A DNA stretch of 23,241 bases, from the NCBI GenBank assembly GCA_045649545.1, contig JAZRQE010000007.1:1-23241 (forward strand), given 5' to 3'. Shown piece after piece: positions 13,998 to 21,897 of the stretch. The notes beneath the pieces are model-generated. The model had not been told where the DNA came from. It saw nothing but the letters and a program-made list of their open reading frames with translations, and made no database searches. Source of the stretch: UMGS172 sp045649545. GTDB lineage: Bacteria; Bacillota; Clostridia; Oscillospirales; Acutalibacteraceae. The translations under genes were made by a program, and so were the position numbers. How positions within the stretch are numbered: position 1 is the first letter of the stretch; the number at the start of each line of letters is the position of its first letter.

Positions 13998-14843
13998 TTA
14001 CATTACATTAAAAACATCTGCTAACATCTGCATTGTCAACGCTTCGGCACGGATATTTTCATCCAAACCGACTGTTGCCAATGCATTTTTTACGTCGTCT
14101 TTAGTCCATCGACCACTAGCACTTACCGAATTGACAAGCGTCTTTCGGCGTTGTGCGAAAGCGGCTTTTATAAAAGCAAAAAAGCCTTTTTCATCATTCA
14201 ATTTCACAGGTGGCTCGGGTAATACATTTAACTTTATAACCGAACTGTCAACATTTGGTGGCGGCATAAACGACCCGCGTGAAACGCGGAACAAAACATC
14301 CGGCTCGGAATAATAGTTAACCGCAACCGTAACCGCACCCGACTCACGACTGCCAACCTCGGCACAAATGCGGTCGGCGGCTTCTTTTTGTACCATTACC
14401 GTAATTGAAGTAATAGGCAACCGCTTTTCAAGAAGCATCATTATAATCGGTGAGGTTATGTAATACGGCAAATTGGCACAAACTGACACCTTTTTGCCTT
14501 TAAAACGTTCTTCTATAATTTGGGCAATATCCAACTTCATACAGTCACCGAAAATAACCTCAACGTTATCGCAATCGGCTAACGTTTCGGCTAAAACAGG
14601 ACGAAGTCGCTCATCTATTTCAATACAAACAACATTTTTAGCACGTTTTGACAGTTCCGCTGTCAAAACACCGATACCGGGTCCGATTTCTATAACCGCC
14701 TCTTCCCCGTTTTCGACAGCACTCTCTGCCATTTTAGGACAGACCGACGGGTTTATAAGAAAATTCTGTCCCAAGCTCTTTTTAAATGAAAATCCGTTTT
14801 GGGACAAGACCTCGCGTATGGTTTTAGGGTCATAAAGACGCAT
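13998..14843 (-). CDS. rsmA: 16S rRNA (adenine-N6)-dimethyltransferase RsmA/KsgA
   Basis: This 281-aa enzyme dimethylates the two adjacent adenines in the loop of helix 45 of 16S rRNA, using S-adenosylmethionine, late in 30S assembly. Visible family motifs are SLGQNFL at 23-29, the SAM-binding IEIGPGIGVLT at 51-61, Glu75 in CIEID, GDC at 99-101 and catalytic NLPYYITSP at 124-132. VQKEAADRI and AFAQRRKTL occur further on. The length is typical. AAGGAGT precedes the ATG by 7 bases. The aldo/keto reductase gene ends 26 bases upstream on the same strand, so rsmA is probably co-transcribed with it. Its stop directly abuts the end of the convergent small-protein gene, and no terminator is visible between them. 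Confidence 0.97.
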   Translation of the reverse strand: MRLYDPKTIREVLSQNGFSFKKSLGQNFLINPSVCPKMAESAVENGEEAVIEIGPGIGVLTAELSKRAKNVVCIEIDERLRPVLAETLADCDNVEVIFGDCMKLDIAQIIEERFKGKKVSVCANLPYYITSPIIMMLLEKRLPITSITVMVQKEAADRICAEVGSRESGAVTVAVNYYSEPDVLFRVSRGSFMPPPNVDSSVIKLNVLPEPPVKLNDEKGFFAFIKAAFAQRRKTLVNSVSASGRWTKDDVKNALATVGLDENIRAEALTMQMLADVFNVM

Positions 14844-14869
14844 TGTTTTACTCCTTATAATTCATATCC

Positions 14870-15709
14870 TTAAAAAGTAATTGTATCAGGGTCATGACGG
14901 GGTGCGTGAGGTTTTATATTATTGAGTACCGCCATATCTTCCCCGTTTAACTCAAAATCATAAACAGTGATATTTTGTAAAATTCGCTCGGGTGTTTTTG
15001 ATTTCGGTAACGGCACAACACCCAACTGCAAACACCAGCGAAGCACAATCTGTGCAGGCGATTTTTTGTATTTTTCGGCAATTTTTATTACCGTTTCATC
15101 ACTTAATACCTCGCCCACCTGAAAAGGTGCCCAGGCTTCGGTTAGAATTCCGAACTTTTGATTATATTCGCGTTCGGTTTCGCGGTTTAACCCCGGCTGC
15201 AACTCAATTTGATTAACCATAGGCAAAATATCAGCCGTTTTCAAAAGCTCATCCAAATGATGCGGCATAAAATTACTGATACCTATTGCTTTTACTCTGC
15301 CGTCGCGATAGAGCTTCTCAAACGCACGCCATGTTTCGGCGTTAGACTCTGCCCAACTATCACGGAACTTTACGGGATTTGGCCAATGAATAAGGTATAA
15401 ATCAAGGTAATCGGTACCTAAATTTTCCAAAGTTTCCTCGAATACATCTAATGTCGACTGATACCCGTGATAATCGTTCCACAGCTTACTTGTAATAAAA
15501 ATATCGTCACGGTGAATACCGCTTTCGGATATTGCTTTACCCACACTTTTCTCATTTTTATAAAAATAAGCAGTATCAATATGACGGTAACCGCAGTCAA
15601 TGGCAGTCAACACCATATCAACACATTGCTCACTGTCCGGCATACGCCAAGTGCCTAAACCTATATTAGGGATTTTCACACCGTTTTTAAGCTCAAAATA
15701 TTTATTCAT
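14870..15709 (-). CDS. Aldo/keto reductase (AKR5-like)
   Basis: This 279-aa NAD(P)H-dependent oxidoreductase has the (beta/alpha)8 aldo/keto reductase fold. The catalytic tetrad is complete: Asp45 and Tyr50 in YRHIDTAYFYKNE, Lys75 in ITSKLWN, and His108 in LYLIHWPNP. GISNF at about 145 and the cofactor-binding PLPKSKTPERI near the C terminus are also present. The length matches the prokaryotic AKR5 type. ATG at 15709 is chosen because GGAGT lies 7 bases upstream; an in-frame TTG two codons earlier is possible. It has its own promoter (15745-15773) and is followed closely by rsmA. The physiological substrate is unknown; small aldehydes and ketones or sugars are reduced by relatives. Confidence 0.95.
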   Translation of the reverse strand: MNKYFELKNGVKIPNIGLGTWRMPDSEQCVDMVLTAIDCGYRHIDTAYFYKNEKSVGKAISESGIHRDDIFITSKLWNDYHGYQSTLDVFEETLENLGTDYLDLYLIHWPNPVKFRDSWAESNAETWRAFEKLYRDGRVKAIGISNFMPHHLDELLKTADILPMVNQIELQPGLNRETEREYNQKFGILTEAWAPFQVGEVLSDETVIKIAEKYKKSPAQIVLRWCLQLGVVPLPKSKTPERILQNITVYDFELNGEDMAVLNNIKPHAPRHDPDTITF

Positions 15710-15744
15710 AATCAATACTCCGAAAGTTTAAATATCACCCTTAT

Positions 15745-15773
15745 ATTTAACCACATTTTAAACTAATTTTCAA
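15745..15773 (-). promoter_or_regulatory. Sigma-A promoter of the aldo/keto reductase-rsmA unit
   Basis: On the minus strand TTGAAA (15768-15773) is followed by 17 bases and TTAAAT (15745-15750), preceded by TGG, an extended -10 form. Confidence 0.6.
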
Positions 15774-15831
15774 CCGTTGTGTAAAACAAAATAAACATAA
15801 AAACATTCACCCTGAAATTTGACTTTTTATG

Positions 15832-15860
15832 TTGACAAAATCCGCCATTGAATATATAAT
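15832..15860 (+). promoter_or_regulatory. Sigma-A promoter of the LRR lipoprotein gene
   Basis: TTGACA (15832-15837), 17 bases, TATAAT (15855-15860) is a perfect consensus promoter, giving a leader of about 65 bases. The 219-base gap 15716-15934 is accounted for by this and the divergent promoter. Confidence 0.92.
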
Positions 15861-15934
15861 TATTGTAGATATATATAAGTATTATCGGCAGTTATGTTCA
15901 TCGGTAATATTTAATTAGGAAGGGATATTGAATA

Positions 15935-18424
15935 ATGAAAAAGGTACACATCACACTATTGCTGGTTGTAATGCTTGCCATTACAGTTTTTGCATCCGGT
16001 TGTTCTGCTGACACTTCTGAGTTTGATTACTCTACCCCCGAAGCAGCAACCTTATCTTACACCGTATTTACCGACGGTGACTACACCTATAATATTTATT
16101 CCGACCATGCCGAGCTTGTTGATTACGCCGGCAAATCAAAGTCGGTTAAAATTGCCGCTAAAGCAGATGGAAAACCGGTTACTGTTATTGGCACCGGTGC
16201 TTTTGAAGGCACCTCAATAAATGCGGTTACCATTCCCTCTTCGGTTACCGAAATCGGCGCTTATGCTTTCTATAATACCAAGTTGGCATCGGTTACTATC
16301 CCTGAAACCGTCAAAACTTTAGGTTACGCCGCTTTCAGTAAAACCCAATTGACCGAGGTTACAATTCCTGCATCGATTACCAAGCTTGACTTTTATGTTT
16401 TCGCAAGTTGCTCTAACCTTGCAAAGGTTAATCTTCCCGAAACATTAACATACATAGGCGAGCATGCTTTCGATAAGTGTACTTCCCTTACCTCTATCAC
16501 CATTCCCGCTAAAGTCAGCGAGATTGATAAATTTGCATTCTATAGCTGTGCCGCATTGACCGACGTCACCTTTGCAGAAGGTTGTGAACTTTCGGTTATC
16601 GGTCAGGAAGCTTTCAGTAAATGTAAAGCTATCACCGTTTTCAATATTCCTCAATCATTAGTAACCTTGGGTGAAAGAGCATTCTATGATAACGATGCTT
16701 TGACCGACGTTAAATTTACCGCCGATGCTAAAATCGAAACGATTGGCAATGCCGCTTTCGGTAAATGCGTTGCTTTAAAATCTATCACCTTCCCAAAATC
16801 AGTAAAATCAATCAATGATTATGCTTTCTCTGAATGCTCTGCTTTGACATCTGTTTACTTTACAGGTGACATTAAATCAATTGGCGGATTTGCTTTTGAT
16901 GATTGTGTTGCTTTGAAAGCTCTCGGCAAAGTTGACGGCAAAGGTCCTAAAACGATTGTTATCCCCGATAGTTTGACTAACCTTGGCAACTTTGCTTTTA
17001 AAGATTGTATTGCAATTACCGAAGTTACTTTCAATAAAAATCTTACTTCTGTTCCCAAGGGAACATTCAAAGGTTGTATTGCTTTAACAACTGTCAATAT
17101 GGGCAATATTACCGCTGTTGAAGAGCAAGCATTTTATGAATGTTCAGTTCTCAAAAACGTCACCTATTCACCGAAGCTTAAAAGTATCGGCAATAAGGCT
17201 TTCAGTTCTTGCGTAGCATTAACCGAGGTAGTTCTTCCCGATGGCATTACCGATATTGGCGACGAAGCTTACATCGGCTGTACCGGGATTACAAATCTTG
17301 TTCTTCCCAAAAATATTATAAACATTGGAAAATCTGCATTCAACGGATGTAAGGGCATTACCTCGATTGATATTAATCGTCCTTTGTTGCTCACAATCGG
17401 CGAAGGTGCTTTACAAAATTGCATCGGTATAACCTCAATCACTGTTCCTAATACCGTGACAGAGCTCTCTGATTCCTTGTTTGACGGTTGTGTTGCTTTG
17501 ACAGAAGTTAAACTGCCTGATACCATAAAAACAATCGGCACCAATGTTTTCCAAGGTTGCGTAGCTTTAAAGAACTTTACTGTTCCGGAAAAAGTAACAA
17601 GCCTTTATAACAACACATTTAAGGGTTGTACCTCTCTTGAAAGCGTTGTTTTAGGAGAAAATGTTACCAAATTTGGTATTTCCGTATTTGAAGACTGTAC
17701 CGCTTTAAGTAGCATTACATTATCTCAAAACGTTAAGGAAATGGGCGACAATTGCTTTAAAAATTGTGCACTCTTGAAAGAAATCACACTTCCTTCAGGA
17801 ATATCATTCATTTCAAAAAGTGCTTTTGAAGGATGTACTGCACTTACTAAAGTCGTATTACCCGAAAAGTTGACTACTATTAGTGAGAAAGCGTTCCTCA
17901 ACTGTAAGTCTCTTTCTGATATTTCACTTTCTGCAAATGTATCAAGTATCGGTGGTTCAGCTTTCGAAAACTGCGTTTCTTTAAAAACCGTTACTATTCC
18001 CCGTTTTATTTCAACTTTAGATAATTCGATTTTCAAAAACTGTACTTCACTTGAAAGTGTTACAATCAATGCAAGACCGTACAGTATCGGCAAAAATACA
18101 TTTGAAGGCTGCTCTAAGCTCACTTCAATACATTTACCCTCCAGCATTACATCTGTTGGTGATAATGCATTTAAGGGTTGCACTAAGTTAACCGTAGAGT
18201 GTATTGAAGGTTCACCGCTTATCGAAAAGCTTGCTAATGCCGGAGTTAAAACCACAACCGTGCCGGAAGACTTTATTAAGCCTCAGGAAGACGGTCCTGA
18301 CCTTTTCCTTTTCATAGTTATTATTATTGTTATATTAATAATCATTGCTGCAGCTGTTGTTCTTAAGATTTATCTTAAAAAGAAGAAAATCAGAGAAACA
18401 ACACTTGTTCGCGACGAAGAATAA
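15935..18424 (+). CDS. BspA-like leucine-rich-repeat (LRR_5) surface lipoprotein with C-terminal membrane anchor
   Basis: This 829-aa protein has a lipoprotein signal peptide: MKKVHITLLLVVMLAITVFA followed by SGC, lipobox Cys23. Residues about 82-765 are roughly 29 tandem copies of a 22-25-residue repeat of the BspA/LRR_5 type, with the pattern I-x-x-I-G-x-x-A-F-x-x-C-x-x-L-x-x-V-x-x-P. A few copies are longer, such as the one with GKVDGKGPK. After a short linker (PQEDGPD) comes a hydrophobic helix at about 790-811 and a basic cytoplasmic tail (KKKKIRE...). It should be displayed outside the cell. BspA-type proteins serve adhesion or host binding in some bacteria, but no partner can be inferred here. 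The ribosome site is AGGAAGGGA. A consensus promoter and a strong terminator make it a single-gene unit. Confidence 0.93.
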   Translation: MKKVHITLLLVVMLAITVFASGCSADTSEFDYSTPEAATLSYTVFTDGDYTYNIYSDHAELVDYAGKSKSVKIAAKADGKPVTVIGTGAFEGTSINAVTIPSSVTEIGAYAFYNTKLASVTIPETVKTLGYAAFSKTQLTEVTIPASITKLDFYVFASCSNLAKVNLPETLTYIGEHAFDKCTSLTSITIPAKVSEIDKFAFYSCAALTDVTFAEGCELSVIGQEAFSKCKAITVFNIPQSLVTLGERAFYDNDALTDVKFTADAKIETIGNAAFGKCVALKSITFPKSVKSINDYAFSECSALTSVYFTGDIKSIGGFAFDDCVALKALGKVDGKGPKTIVIPDSLTNLGNFAFKDCIAITEVTFNKNLTSVPKGTFKGCIALTTVNMGNITAVEEQAFYECSVLKNVTYSPKLKSIGNKAFSSCVALTEVVLPDGITDIGDEAYIGCTGITNLVLPKNIINIGKSAFNGCKGITSIDINRPLLLTIGEGALQNCIGITSITVPNTVTELSDSLFDGCVALTEVKLPDTIKTIGTNVFQGCVALKNFTVPEKVTSLYNNTFKGCTSLESVVLGENVTKFGISVFEDCTALSSITLSQNVKEMGDNCFKNCALLKEITLPSGISFISKSAFEGCTALTKVVLPEKLTTISEKAFLNCKSLSDISLSANVSSIGGSAFENCVSLKTVTIPRFISTLDNSIFKNCTSLESVTINARPYSIGKNTFEGCSKLTSIHLPSSITSVGDNAFKGCTKLTVECIEGSPLIEKLANAGVKTTTVPEDFIKPQEDGPDLFLFIVIIIVILIIIAAAVVLKIYLKKKKIRETTLVRDEE

Positions 18425-18428
18425 AAAC

Positions 18429-18475
18429 AAAAAAATCCCGCTTTCAGTTAACAGCTGAAGGCGGGATTTTTTGTT
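18429..18475. terminator. Bidirectional intrinsic terminator between the LRR lipoprotein and FTR-like genes
   Basis: A long stem runs from the A-run and ATCCCGC at about 18429-18441 to GCGGGAT and the T-run at 18461-18472, with further TTCAG/CTGAA pairing inside. The T-run on one side and A-run on the other let it serve both convergent genes. Confidence 0.92.
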
Positions 18476-18479
18476 TAAG

Positions 18480-18680
18480 TCAATCTTTTGATTTATAAAA
18501 CAAACGGCAATGACAATAACCCTCAAAATCTGGGTCGGCTATCTGTTCACGGAACTCTTTGCACATACATTTAAACTCATCGGTTTTTGGTATCCTGCAC
18601 GGGCAATACCCGTCCTTTTTCTTTAAGCCGTCTTTTATGAGTTTTACTATTTTCTCATCTTCATTAAGCCTTACTGCCAT
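18480..18680 (-). CDS. Ferredoxin-thioredoxin reductase catalytic-chain-like protein
   Basis: This 66-aa protein has six cysteines in three CxC pairs: CPC (26-28), CMC (38-40) and CHC (56-58). The order and the surrounding CPCR, CKEFREQI and GYCHCRL segments match the catalytic beta chain of ferredoxin:thioredoxin reductase (FeThRed_B). By analogy with the cyanobacterial enzyme, Cys26, 38, 40 and 56 would hold a 4Fe-4S cluster and Cys28/Cys58 would form the redox-active disulfide. It is shorter than the plant/cyanobacterial chain at the N terminus. The ATG at 18680 has AGAGGA ahead; an in-frame GTG three codons earlier overlaps it. No variable (alpha) chain, thioredoxin or ferredoxin gene lies nearby. 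It would pass electrons from ferredoxin to thioredoxin-like disulfides in an anaerobe, which is inference. Confidence 0.87.
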   Translation of the reverse strand: MAVRLNEDEKIVKLIKDGLKKKDGYCPCRIPKTDEFKCMCKEFREQIADPDFEGYCHCRLFYKSKD

Positions 18681-18709
18681 AAAAAACACATCCTCTCAAT
18701 CCATAAAAT

Positions 18710-18738
18710 ATTTTACCACACCAACATAAATTTATCAA
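18710..18738 (-). promoter_or_regulatory. Sigma-A promoter of the FTR-like gene
   Basis: On the minus strand TTGATA (18733-18738), 17 bases, TAAAAT (18710-18715), preceded by TGG. Confidence 0.7.
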
Positions 18739-18791
18739 CAATACTTTCCTTATTCTAATAATATTGACTATATTTAACAACTTTTGCTTTA

Positions 18792-18820
18792 TTGCACAAC
18801 CGACGTTAATATGCTATACT
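18792..18820 (+). promoter_or_regulatory. Sigma-A promoter of the MFS-GH2 fusion gene
   Basis: TTGCAC (18792-18797), 17 bases, TATACT (18815-18820), with an extended TGC in front of the -10. The leader is about 20 bases, so there is little room for leader-based control. Confidence 0.75.
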
Positions 18821-18846
18821 TAATAAAAAAACAAAAGGAGAAAAAC

Positions 18847-21813
18847 ATGAAAACTAAACTATCAAGCAGATTTTGGATAGCCTTATTACTGTTTAGCTTA
18901 ATCGGTCAGGTGGCATGGGTTGTTGAAAATATGTATTTCAATGTATTCATTTATAAAATATTCAATGCCTCTGCAACCGACATCTCGCTTATGGTAGCGG
19001 CATCGGCGGTAGCAGCAACCCTAACGACTGTATTCATCGGTGCTTTATCCGACCGCGTAGGCAAACGCAAATTATTTATTTGCGGCGGTTATGTACTTTG
19101 GGGCATATCAATATTAAGTTTTTCGCTTATCAGAATTGACGTAATTGATAAGCTTTTCCCAATGGTAACCTCTGCCGCAAGCGTTGGTATAACCTTGGTA
19201 ATTATTATGGACTGCGTTATGACGTTTTTCGGCTCAAGTGCTAATGACGCGGCATTTAACGCTTGGCTGACCGATTCGACCGATTCCTCTAACCGCGGTG
19301 CCGCCGAGGGTATTAATTCCATGATGCCTTTGGTTGCTATTTTGGTTGTTTTCGGCGGATTTATGTCTTTTAATCTCGACTTAGCCAAAAGCTGGACCAC
19401 CATATTCATTATCATTGGCGTTGTAGTAATACTTATAGGAGTTTTGGGGATTTTCCTTATAAAAGAGCCTAACTTTACGCCTGATAAAACAGGTTATTTT
19501 AAGACTGTATTTTACGGATTTTCTCCTAAATCATTTAAAGAAAACCGAGGACTTTACGCTTGCCTTTTAGCGTTTATTGTCTTTAACATTTCTATTCAAA
19601 TATTTATGCCTTACCTTATCATTTACTATGAGGTTTCCTTGAAAATGACCGACTACGTTTTGGTAATGGCACCGGCAATTGTTTTAGCATCGGTAGTAAC
19701 TGCCCTTTGGGGACGCGTTTACGATAAAAAAGGCTTTAAATTTTCCTCGTGTATTTCTTTAGTATGGCTTATTTTGGGTTATGCACTGCTTTTCATTTTC
19801 CGCTCAAAATTGCCGGTATTTATCGGCTCACTCTTAATGATGAGCGGTTATTTGGCCGGTATGGCGGTATTCGGTGCAAAAATCCGCGACAACACCCCTG
19901 ACGGCAAATCAGGACGCTTGCAGGGTGTGAGAATTTTTTCTCAAGTGCTTCTGCCCGGACTTATCGGTCCATTTATCGGCAAAACTGTATTAGCCAACGC
20001 CGAAACGATTGTCGGTAACGACGGCACTGTCTCCTTTGTTCCGTCTGCCGATATATTCTTGGCGGCGGCGGTGCCCGCAGTAATACTTCTCTTGGTTATA
20101 CTTTTTTTATCAAAACCAAAAAAGCCTCGTACAACCGATTTAAAAACTCCTTATGATGTAGGTTCAACCCCTCACGATTATCACCCTACGCCTAATTTCA
20201 AACGTGACAGTTTTATAAACTTAAACGGCGAATGGGATTTTTCGGTGCTTCGTAAAGGAAAGACCGATTTTAGCGGTAAAATCACAGTGCCTTTCCCACC
20301 TGAATCGGCTTTGTCCGGTGTTAAACGTATCACCAAGAAAAATGAATTGCTGATTTATGAACGCAAATTCACCGCCGAAATAAAGAACGGACAACGCATT
20401 TTACTTCATTTCGGTGCAGTAGACAATGAATGCTCCGTTTTTGTGAACGGCAAATCAGTCGGCGGTCATATCGGCGGTTATCTTCCCTTTACGGTTGATA
20501 TTACCGACAGTGTTTTAAACGGCGAAAACACCCTTAAAGTGTTGGTGTCGGATAGTCTAAATAAAACCTACCCTTACGGCAAGCAATCACACAAACGTGG
20601 CGGTATGTGGTACACGCCCGTCAGCGGTATTTGGCAGACCGTTTGGCTTGAAACAGTACCCGAAACATATATAAAAGAAATCAAAACGACAACAACTCTT
20701 GATTCGGTTACCGTTAAGATTACGGGCGGTGAAGAAACAAAGGTTTTAACTTTGGACGGCAAAGCCTATGATTTTACAGGTGACGAAATAACAATTGAAA
20801 TTGAAAACCCAAAGCTTTGGACTCCAGAAACCCCGAATATATATGAGTTTTCTATCACAAGCGGTGAAGACACAGTTCAATCCTACTTTGCCTTAAGAAC
20901 TGTCGGCACAGCTGAAATCAACGGTAAGCAGTATATCACACTTAACGGCAAACCGTACTTCTTCCACGGGTTATTAGACCAAGGCTACTTCCCTGACGGA
21001 ATTTTTATGCCGGCATCGGCTGACGGCTTTAAAGACGACATTTTACAATGTAAATCTTTAGGATTTAATATGTTACGCAAGCATATTAAGATTGAACCGC
21101 AGATTTTTTATTACTACTGCGACACACTCGGTATGGCAGTTTTTCAGGATATGGTCAATAACGGCAGGTACAGTTTCTTTTATGACACCGCACTGCCGAC
21201 TGTCGGTTTAAAATATTTGCCCCGTAGCGAACCTAAACCCGTTCGTGAAGTATTTTACAAAACGGCTGAAGCTACACTCGATTTACTGTATAATCACCCG
21301 TCAATCGTGTATTATACGATTTTCAATGAGGGTTGGGGTCAGCACAACGCGGACACAGCGTATGACACATTAAAACCGTTAGACCCAACCCGTATTTTCG
21401 ACACTGCATCGGGCTGGTTTAAACCTAAAAAAAGCGACGTGCAAAGCGAACACGTCTACTTTAAAAAGGCTGATTTTAAAATCGGCAACAAGCCTTGCAT
21501 ACTGTCGGAATTTGGCGGATATTCCTGCAACATCGAGAACCACGTTTTCAATCTCGATAAGGTTTACGGGTATAAAATCTGCAAAACGACTGAAGATTTG
21601 ACCCGCGACCTTGAAAATCTTTATTCAAGCGAAATTATACCGCTTATTGAAAAAGGTCTCTGTGGTGCAGTATTAACCCAAGTATCCGACGTTGAGGATG
21701 AAACCAACGGTTTACTAACCTACGACCGAAATTTTACAAAACCCAACGCCGACACAATGCTAAAAATCGCCGACAGTTTAAAAAATGCATTTAAAAAAGC
21801 AACATTAATATAA
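18847..21813 (+). CDS. Fusion of an MFS permease with a GH2 glycosidase
   Basis: This is one uninterrupted 988-aa frame. Residues 1-422 are an MFS permease with about 12 hydrophobic segments and the loop ALSDRVGKRK at 66-75 (the MFS D-R-x-G-R/K-R/K motif). A positively charged linker (KPKKPR) leads to a complete family GH2 hydrolase from about 446: jelly-roll start PNFKRDSFINLNGEWDFSV, immunoglobulin-like domain about 605-685, TIM barrel to the end. The acid/base is Glu828 in IFNEGWGQ and the nucleophile Glu888 in ILSEFGGYS, so both catalytic residues are kept. The MFS C terminus is cytoplasmic, placing the hydrolase inside the cell. ATG at 18847 follows AAAGGAG; the upstream in-frame extension covers the promoter. 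No in-frame start or ribosome site is seen at the junction. Substrate (galactoside, glucuronide or mannoside) is not determinable. Confidence 0.93.
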   Translation: MKTKLSSRFWIALLLFSLIGQVAWVVENMYFNVFIYKIFNASATDISLMVAASAVAATLTTVFIGALSDRVGKRKLFICGGYVLWGISILSFSLIRIDVIDKLFPMVTSAASVGITLVIIMDCVMTFFGSSANDAAFNAWLTDSTDSSNRGAAEGINSMMPLVAILVVFGGFMSFNLDLAKSWTTIFIIIGVVVILIGVLGIFLIKEPNFTPDKTGYFKTVFYGFSPKSFKENRGLYACLLAFIVFNISIQIFMPYLIIYYEVSLKMTDYVLVMAPAIVLASVVTALWGRVYDKKGFKFSSCISLVWLILGYALLFIFRSKLPVFIGSLLMMSGYLAGMAVFGAKIRDNTPDGKSGRLQGVRIFSQVLLPGLIGPFIGKTVLANAETIVGNDGTVSFVPSADIFLAAAVPAVILLLVILFLSKPKKPRTTDLKTPYDVGSTPHDYHPTPNFKRDSFINLNGEWDFSVLRKGKTDFSGKITVPFPPESALSGVKRITKKNELLIYERKFTAEIKNGQRILLHFGAVDNECSVFVNGKSVGGHIGGYLPFTVDITDSVLNGENTLKVLVSDSLNKTYPYGKQSHKRGGMWYTPVSGIWQTVWLETVPETYIKEIKTTTTLDSVTVKITGGEETKVLTLDGKAYDFTGDEITIEIENPKLWTPETPNIYEFSITSGEDTVQSYFALRTVGTAEINGKQYITLNGKPYFFHGLLDQGYFPDGIFMPASADGFKDDILQCKSLGFNMLRKHIKIEPQIFYYYCDTLGMAVFQDMVNNGRYSFFYDTALPTVGLKYLPRSEPKPVREVFYKTAEATLDLLYNHPSIVYYTIFNEGWGQHNADTAYDTLKPLDPTRIFDTASGWFKPKKSDVQSEHVYFKKADFKIGNKPCILSEFGGYSCNIENHVFNLDKVYGYKICKTTEDLTRDLENLYSSEIIPLIEKGLCGAVLTQVSDVEDETNGLLTYDRNFTKPNADTMLKIADSLKNAFKKATLI

Positions 21814-21849
21814 TAACAACCCGCCCGAAAATTCGGGCGGGTTGTTATT
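21812..21849 (+). terminator. Perfect 18-bp-stem hairpin ending the MFS-GH2 gene
   Basis: Positions 21812-21829 pair perfectly with 21832-21849, and the stem overlaps the stop codon. There is no long T-run after it (TTATTATG), so termination would depend on stem strength. Confidence 0.7.
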
Positions 21850-21897
21850 ATGTATGCCAGACGATATGAAAAGAGTCCCATCAAGAAATCTTAGTTA

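Noticed and set aside
17725..18255. A 176-codon minus-strand frame inside the LRR protein gene (others at 16445-17544)
   Set aside because: The regular repeat of the LRR codons keeps the opposite strand open; it is a by-product of the repeat array.
15935..18424. Tandem DNA repeats as a recombination-prone array
   Set aside because: The protein repeats are clear, but neighbouring DNA copies differ at many positions and no long identical blocks were seen, so it was not listed as a DNA repeat.
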